A DNA stretch of 64,000 nt, from assembly GCA_030549495.1 (NCBI GenBank), contig JAUIRK010000635.1:1-64000 (forward strand). Direction: 5' to 3'. The notes under the pieces are model-generated. The model did no database searches. It was not told the DNA's origin and worked only from the letters and a program-made list of their open reading frames with translations. A program made the position numbers and the translations under genes. Every line of letters begins with the position of its first letter. Within the stretch, counting starts at the first letter, position 1. The DNA comes from Nectonema munidae (lineage: Eukaryota; Nematomorpha; Nectonematoida; Nectonematidae). Shown piece after piece: positions 58,641 to 64,000 of this stretch.

Positions 58641-59880
58641 AACATGTTGTAAAGTCTTTTTTTTTTAATTTTATCTTTCATTTTTGCATCTACCACATAT
58701 TGTGGAGGAACACTTTTTCCATGTAAACTTTTATAGTGCTCTTCTAAGCACAATGTCCAAACAACACAGTTACACTTATTTTCAGGACATATTATAGGTT
58801 TATTCTATGTTGACTTTATGTTCATGCTTTTACTGTAGTTGGTACAATCTGACATGACAATTTTAAAAAAATTTTCTCTTCCCTTTTTTGAGCTGAATTC
58901 TACCTTTGTTGAACAATTTTCTGATTTGAGATCACAGAGTCCGCAAATAATTGTATCAAAGGTTTCTTTTCTTATATAATGCCCAGCAATATGCTCAATA
59001 AGTTTTTTATCACATACAAATTTTGCATTTCTTTTCATTTCCATTCTTTATTTCTTCCTCTGCAAAAAGAATTTCTTTATATTCTTTAGTAAATAAAAAC
59101 TTGCTGCACCCAACAGGAGGGTCCAAGTCAATTGATGGCTTGATGGGTGTACATTTTTGTAAGCACGATTTAAATTCCTCTTGGGAATTTTCAGTCCAAT
59201 ATATCTTTTCATTGACTATCTTAGTTTTCAGCTTTAATAAAAGTAAAGTAAAATTGCTTTTTTCTTTGTAGTATTCTACATAATTTAAAGGTTTTTTTTC
59301 AGAATCAAAAATTTGTTTAACTAAAAAAACATCAACTTTATCTTCGACTATAACACAGTCATTAATATAAAGGAGATTGTCCAAAATCTCTTCTGTGTTT
59401 GGATCCTTCAGTGTTTCTAAAGAGAGACCCTAACTCTTTTCAACCTATCTTTGCTCAAAGGAGTTTTCCTGATTAAATTTTTTAGACAAGTTGATTTATA
59501 AATTTTGGTTCCATCTATATATACTGTTGGTTCGTGCTTCTCTTTTATTACTTGACAGAGCTTCTACAGAAGTAAAATCTTTTTCATTCAGAGGAAACAC
59601 CAGAGCACTATTTCGATTTTCTTCTAATAGAAAAGGATTTTCAGTTGAAAGTCTAACTCCAATTAAGCAGCCTTCTCGATATGGACACCTTAACGTAACT
59701 CTCTTATTCACCAAACTGTCAACATCAGCTTCAGACAGATAGCAAGCTTCATAGTAGCCTTTCATCCAACAGCTTTTAATATTCACATTTTCAAGCGTCA
59801 ATAAATCAGCATTCCAAGAGTTAGGATTAGAATAATCTAAGCATAATCTAGGATTGAAAATGTTCAAAGAGGTAATTTAA
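58640..59880 (-). pseudogene. Unrecognised cysteine-rich coding remnant
   Basis: Minus-strand coding text in several frames. The upstream part reads LCLDYSNPNSWNADLLTLEN and VTLRCPYREGCLIGVRLSTE. The middle part reads WTENSQEEFKSCLQKCTPIK and DPPVGCSKFLFTKEYKEI. The downstream part has KFVCDKKLIEHIAGHYIRKE, TIICGLCDLKSENCS and, after a stop, NKPIICPENKCNCVVWTLCL with EEHYKSLH. The last piece looks like a C2H2-type finger (C-x4-C ... H-x4-H). I do not recognise the family. It is probably the accessory or transposase ORF of a mobile element. It contains stops and frame changes. Confidence 0.45.
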
Positions 59881-60049
59881 ATTTATTAAATTTTGATAAA
59901 AAAATAATTTTTTTTTAAATTTTTTAATAATTAAATTACTGCAATATTGAAATTGAAAAATGTTTTTTATTGTATTAAATTTATTGTATTTTTTGTTGTA
60001 TACTATTTATTAAAGGTAGGGTACTAAAAATTTTTTTCACATTCATGTA

Positions 60050-60115
60050 TACCCACCCCCCCCCCCCCCCCCCCGGGCTATTTTTTCCTAGCTTTGAACC
60101 CCCCCCCCCCCTAAT
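60050..60115. repeat. Paired poly-C tracts
   Basis: Two runs of more than ten C (about 60055-60074 and 60100-60112) around GGGCTATTTTTTCCTAGCTTT. Similar C runs mark MITE and transposon ends elsewhere in the window, so this may be another such end. Confidence 0.5.
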
Positions 60116-60235
60116 ACAGGTATAATGTATATAGGTATTAACTTATGTAGTATCGTCTCCCTGAATGAGGTATATCAAATCTTACATCTAGCAGAATGTG
60201 AACAGAAAGTTGAACATTGTCTCCCTAGTTATTTG

Positions 60236-60420
60236 TACATGGAATAGAAACCATCGTAGTATACAGGTTGAAGATGAATCATCGTAGTAAATAGGTTGGA
60301 GATGAATCATCGTAGTATACATGTTGGAGATGAATCATTGTAGTATATAGTTTGGAGATGAATCATCGTAGAATACAGGTTGGAGAAGAATCATCGTAAT
60401 ATACGGGTTGGAGATAACAC
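60236..60420. repeat. 28-bp minisatellite, about 6.5 copies
   Basis: Unit GGTTGGAGATGAATCATCG plus TAGTATACA. CATCG anchors at 60252, 60280, 60308, 60337, 60364 and 60392 are 27-29 bp apart. Two further units stand at 58362-58410. Confidence 0.9.
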
Positions 60421-61024
60421 GCAAGTTGTCTACCCGCGTTCAACGGTACAGGTTATGAGAATATATCATTACATAGTAGAGAAGAGTGTTCTAAACTCTT
60501 TATACTGAAAAAATATTTCTTCAAATATATTACTGTTTTAGTTTAAAATGCATCCCTTATCTGCTAATTAATGGTATGAAGCCCATGGAAAATATAAACA
60601 GTAAAATGGCATTTCTTAAGGACTTATGATATAAGTAATGTATTCTGAAAGCCCATAAAAATGCTTTAATTTGGTATATCGCATGATGCATTTTGTTGAG
60701 AAATGTGAAAGTTATAAGCGTTTTAATATTTGACTAAAATTTAAGCTAGCAACACTACAAATAAGGTAAGCGTACACTAGCCCGATAAAATAAACCACAC
60801 ACGCGTGCTAAAGATGTGGTGTAGCGTATGCGAGATAAGAATTCACTGCGTTCACAAACACGTAATGCAACATGTGTTAATCTTTCTTCGCATAGTTAAC
60901 CGCTAAAATCAATCAATATTATAATGTGATTTATTCTTCGCACGCTGTCGGTATAAATATAACGAATGCCCTTCGTTAAAAATTAGAAAGGTGGTATCTA
61001 AACTAAATAAAAGTAGACTACGAT
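60421..61024. other. No gene recognised
   Basis: AT-rich with a modestly CG-containing stretch (about 60790-60960). No coding, RNA or repeat structure was identified. Confidence 0.35.
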
Positions 61025-61258
61025 TATCCAACAAAACTCGTACATTTAAGCGACATTTTTCACTTGAAAAATAATTTAAAATTTATTAGAAAAATATTAT
61101 ACTGACCTATACTACTGACCCATAAAAAGTAAAAAATAAATATTAATTTTCGACAGTTTTATTTAACTATGACATTTAAAAATGTTAAAAACCATATTCT
61201 ACTTTTGTGAATATAAAATTTTGAAGAAATAATATATAAACTCATCACGTTCACAATA
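61025..61258. repeat. Left copy of a ~230-bp direct repeat
   Basis: Shares CATTTTTCACTTGAAAAATA, GACCTATACTACTGACCCAT and TTAATTTTCGACAGTTTT with 63695-63905 in the same orientation. The pair brackets the transposase-like gene at 61660-63284. Confidence 0.8.
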
Positions 61259-61659
61259 ACACAAAAAAAAATTTTTTTTTGTTCCTGGTTTTATATACTT
61301 TTTTTTTGTGTTTTTTAAGTTTCAAAAAAAGAAAAAATGACTATAAGGTCTCTATCAATTTGGGTTTTTAAAAAATATAGGCTTACAATTAAATCGCACA
61401 ACTTTGCAGTGAATCATTTATATATTACTTCGATTATTAAGTAGTAGTCATAAAATTCTTCTCATATTACTGTTCATGAGTCATTTTAATTTAATTATTA
61501 TTCAATTCATTCATTTTAATTTAAAATTCTTCTCAAATTACTTTCTATGAGTCATTTTAATCACTCACTTTAAAATTAATAATAAATGTTATACCGACAT
61601 GATGTCATTTTGAAACGTCAGCATAAATAAGTATATTTAAACATATGCTTTGACAGTAC

Positions 61660-63284
61660 ATGAAAAGAGGCAACAAATTTTCCTTAAAAACTTCATTGAA
61701 GGTGTGTGAAGCGTATGAAAAATACTTTGGTATAACAGTTGGGGATCAAGAAAAACTCTGGGCTCCTCATTTTTGCTGTGAACACTGCAAAAAGACTCTA
61801 GAAGGCTGGTTAAGAGGTGAAAAGAAGTCAATGAAATTATCACTCCCTAGGATTTGGCTAGAACCTACTGATCACCTTACAAACTGTTACTTTTGCAAGG
61901 TGGATGTTAGCATCAAAAGAAAAGAAACGAGTGGTACTTCTATAGAATATCCAGATTCCAGATATCGCATCTTCTATTGCTCCAATTCCTCATTGTTCAA
62001 ATTACCCTCCCCCTGTGGCACCAACTTCAGCTAAAGCAACAGATACATATAGTATAACAAGTGGTAAACCAAATGAATCTGAGACTGAAGAATTCTTACC
62101 TGAAACTACAGAAAAATCTCCTCATTTTCCCAATCAAAAAGAATAAATGACTTGATACGAGATATGGGTCTCACCAAACCCAATTCCGAACTCTTTATAT
62201 CAAGAATGAAAGAATGGAATTTAGTACAGAAAGAAGTGGAGGTTACAAGTCAGAGACTTAGACATAAACCTTATTCTGATTTTTATACTTTAAAAGATGG
62301 ACTTTGCTTCTGTCATGATGTGCCTGCGCTTTTCCAAGCTATTGAAATTCCTTTTGTTCCCAATGAATGGCGTTTGTTCATAGACAGCTCTACCACAAGC
62401 TTAAAATCAGTTCTTTTGCATAACGGCAATAAACTTCCAACATTGCCGTTAGCCCACTCAGTATTTTTGAAAGAAGACTACTACAGTGTTAAAGTACTTC
62501 GTGAAGCTCTTCAATACAAAAAATACAAGTGGGAAGTCATTGGAGATTTTAAAATGGTAGCTTTTTTATTAGATCTTCAAGGAGGCTTCATAAAATTTCA
62601 GTGTTTTTTATGCTGCTGGGACAATAGAGCTACCACTCAGCATTTCCAAAGAAAAAATTGGGAAAAGAGGAATGACTATGTAGTTGGGATAAGAAATGTC
62701 ATGTGGGAGCCACTTGTTGATCCTCAACTTGTCCTTAGGCCCCTTTACACATTAAGCTAGGCTTAATGAAGCAATTTGTTAAAGGTTTAGATCCCGATTC
62801 AGAAGCTTTTACGTACCTAAAAACCCTTTTTCCAAAGCTTTCTGAAGCAAAAATAAAAGGTGGTATTTTTGTAGGTCCTCAAATAAAGAGAGTGTTTCAG
62901 TCTACAGACTTTACAAATAAACTTTCTGAAACTGAAAAAATGGCCTGGAACTGCTTTAAAGCAGTCGTCAAAGACTTTCTTGGAAACAGGAGAGCTGAAA
63001 ACTACCAACAGCTTGTTCAAAATATGGTAGAAGCTTTTGGTGTCATGGGGTGCAGAATGTCTCTAAAGCTTCATATGTTGGACGCTCATCTTGATAAGTT
63101 TAAGGATAATGTGGGTGCTTACTCAGAAGAGCAAAGTGAGCGATTTCACCAAGATGTTAAAGAAATAGAGCACAGATATCAGGGCCGCTATGAAGAAAAT
63201 ATGATGGGTGATTACATCTGGATATTGGTTCGAGAAGACAGTGCAACATACAAACGCCAATCTAAGAGATCTCATCATTTTTAA
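61660..63284 (+). pseudogene. Unnamed transposase-like protein, copy U2 (better preserved)
   Basis: Same family as U1 at 47.2-48.9 kb. Reads ITVGDQEKLWAPHFCCEHC, PTDHLTNCYFC, LIRDMGLTKPNSELFISRMK, NEWRLFIDSSTTSLKSVLLH, VIGDFKMVAFLLDLQGGFIK, FQCFLCCWDNRATTQHF, LMKQFVKGLDPDSEAFTYLK, MGCRMSLKLHMLDAHLDKFK, YSEEQSERFHQDVKEIEHRY and YKRQSKRSHHF to a stop at 63284. The Asp of FID and the Asp of GD(L/F)K are 54 codons apart in both copies, and SEEQ follows about 194 codons later in both. Three pieces (61660-62034, 62152-62760, 62766-63284) are separated by frameshifts, and the first cysteine module seen in U1 is absent. The function is inferred, not known. Confidence 0.65.
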
Positions 63285-63579
63285 GATTTAATAAATTGTT
63301 TGAAAACTTATATTTATAAATAAGTTTATTATGCATTTATCTATTATAAATATATTTATTTTAATTTCATAATTTTTATTGTATTATGATTAAAAAAAAT
63401 ATATATCTTGTACCTATAGATTATTCAAAATATACCTATGATAAAATTAACGTTTTTCATTGTCCTGATCGCAAACCCAAATATCTAACAAAATAGTAGC
63501 GATTTTTTTACCAGTCAAACAATAGAAATTAGGAAATCACACATAGAAGCTGGGAACAAAAAGTGTGTTACATTTTTTT

Positions 63580-64000
63580 GAAACTAGATTAAAGTTGACT
63601 GACCTCACATAAAAGCGGATTTTGGAAAAATAAAAATATATTTATTTGTAAAACCTAGCCTATTTTACCCACAAAGAGTATAGCTTCAAATCTTGTACAT
63701 TCGATCAACATTTTTCACTTCAAAAATGATTTAAAATTTATTAGAAAAACATTATACTGACCTATACTACTGACCCATAAAAAGTAAAAAATATATATTA
63801 ATTTTCGACAGTTTTCTTCAACTATGAAATTTTAAAATGTAAAAAATCATATTTTACCTTTGTGAATATAAAATATTGAAAAAATATTATATAAATTAAG
63901 AACGTTAATTTTTATTGGTATTTTTTGAAACTAGATAAAACTTGACTGACCTCACATAAAAGCAGATTTTGGAAAAATGAAAATATATTTATTTGTATAA
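63580..64000. repeat. 347-bp tandem repeat running off the window
   Basis: TTTTTTGAAACTAGATTAAA with TTGACTGACCTCACATAAAA at about 63575 recurs at about 63922, and TTTTGGAAAAATAAAAATAT follows in both. The unit includes the direct-repeat segment 63695-63905, so the left copy at 61025 is probably part of the same satellite. Confidence 0.8.

Overview
This is an AT-rich, intron-bearing eukaryotic window with long runs of poly-C/poly-G, several satellite-like arrays and a dense load of decayed DNA transposons. The only gene that clearly belongs to the host has standard GT-AG introns and encodes a sodium:solute symporter of the SLC5 family. The mix of Tigger/pogo, piggyBac, hAT, MULE and LINE remnants, tRNA-derived SINEs and other transposase-like families suggests an invertebrate, probably an arthropod. 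The species is not identifiable from the sequence alone.

Layout. 0-3 kb: the 3' part of a Tigger transposon, a LINE reverse-transcriptase scrap, a SINE and small TTAA-flanked elements. 3.2-8.5 kb: a ~150-bp tandem array split by a pogo/Tigger transposon with clear terminal repeats and a TA target duplication. That transposon is itself split by a GC-richer insert built as two 1,120-bp inverted arms, one of which ends in a poly(A) tail. 9.1-10.4 kb: a second array (~148-bp period) whose family recurs inverted at 57.1-58.1 kb. 13.4-17.4 kb: a LINE interrupted by a piggyBac at TTAA and by a hAT-type MITE with a perfect 8-bp duplication. 18.1-20.6 kb: a second piggyBac and an internally deleted hAT.

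20.8-42.8 kb: the SLC5-like gene on the minus strand. Fourteen exons join in phase into a 605-residue protein with about 13 membrane segments. Its introns hold a Tigger element, SINEs, several hAT-type MITEs with recognisable 8-bp duplications and a TTAA MITE.

43.3-52.4 kb: a nested transposon region. A MULE with 33-bp terminal repeats contains a second transposon encoding an unnamed transposase-like protein. It is followed by a second MULE fragment and by another transposase-like element with ~30-bp terminal repeats and poly-C tracts. 55.2-56.7 kb: remains of an LTR retrotransposon. 58.6-59.9 kb: an unrecognised cysteine-rich coding remnant. 60.2-64 kb: a 28-bp minisatellite, long direct repeats, and a second, better-preserved copy of the unnamed transposase-like family seen at 47-49 kb. 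Apart from the symporter, nothing looks like a functioning host gene. No tRNA gene, rRNA gene or CRISPR array was found.
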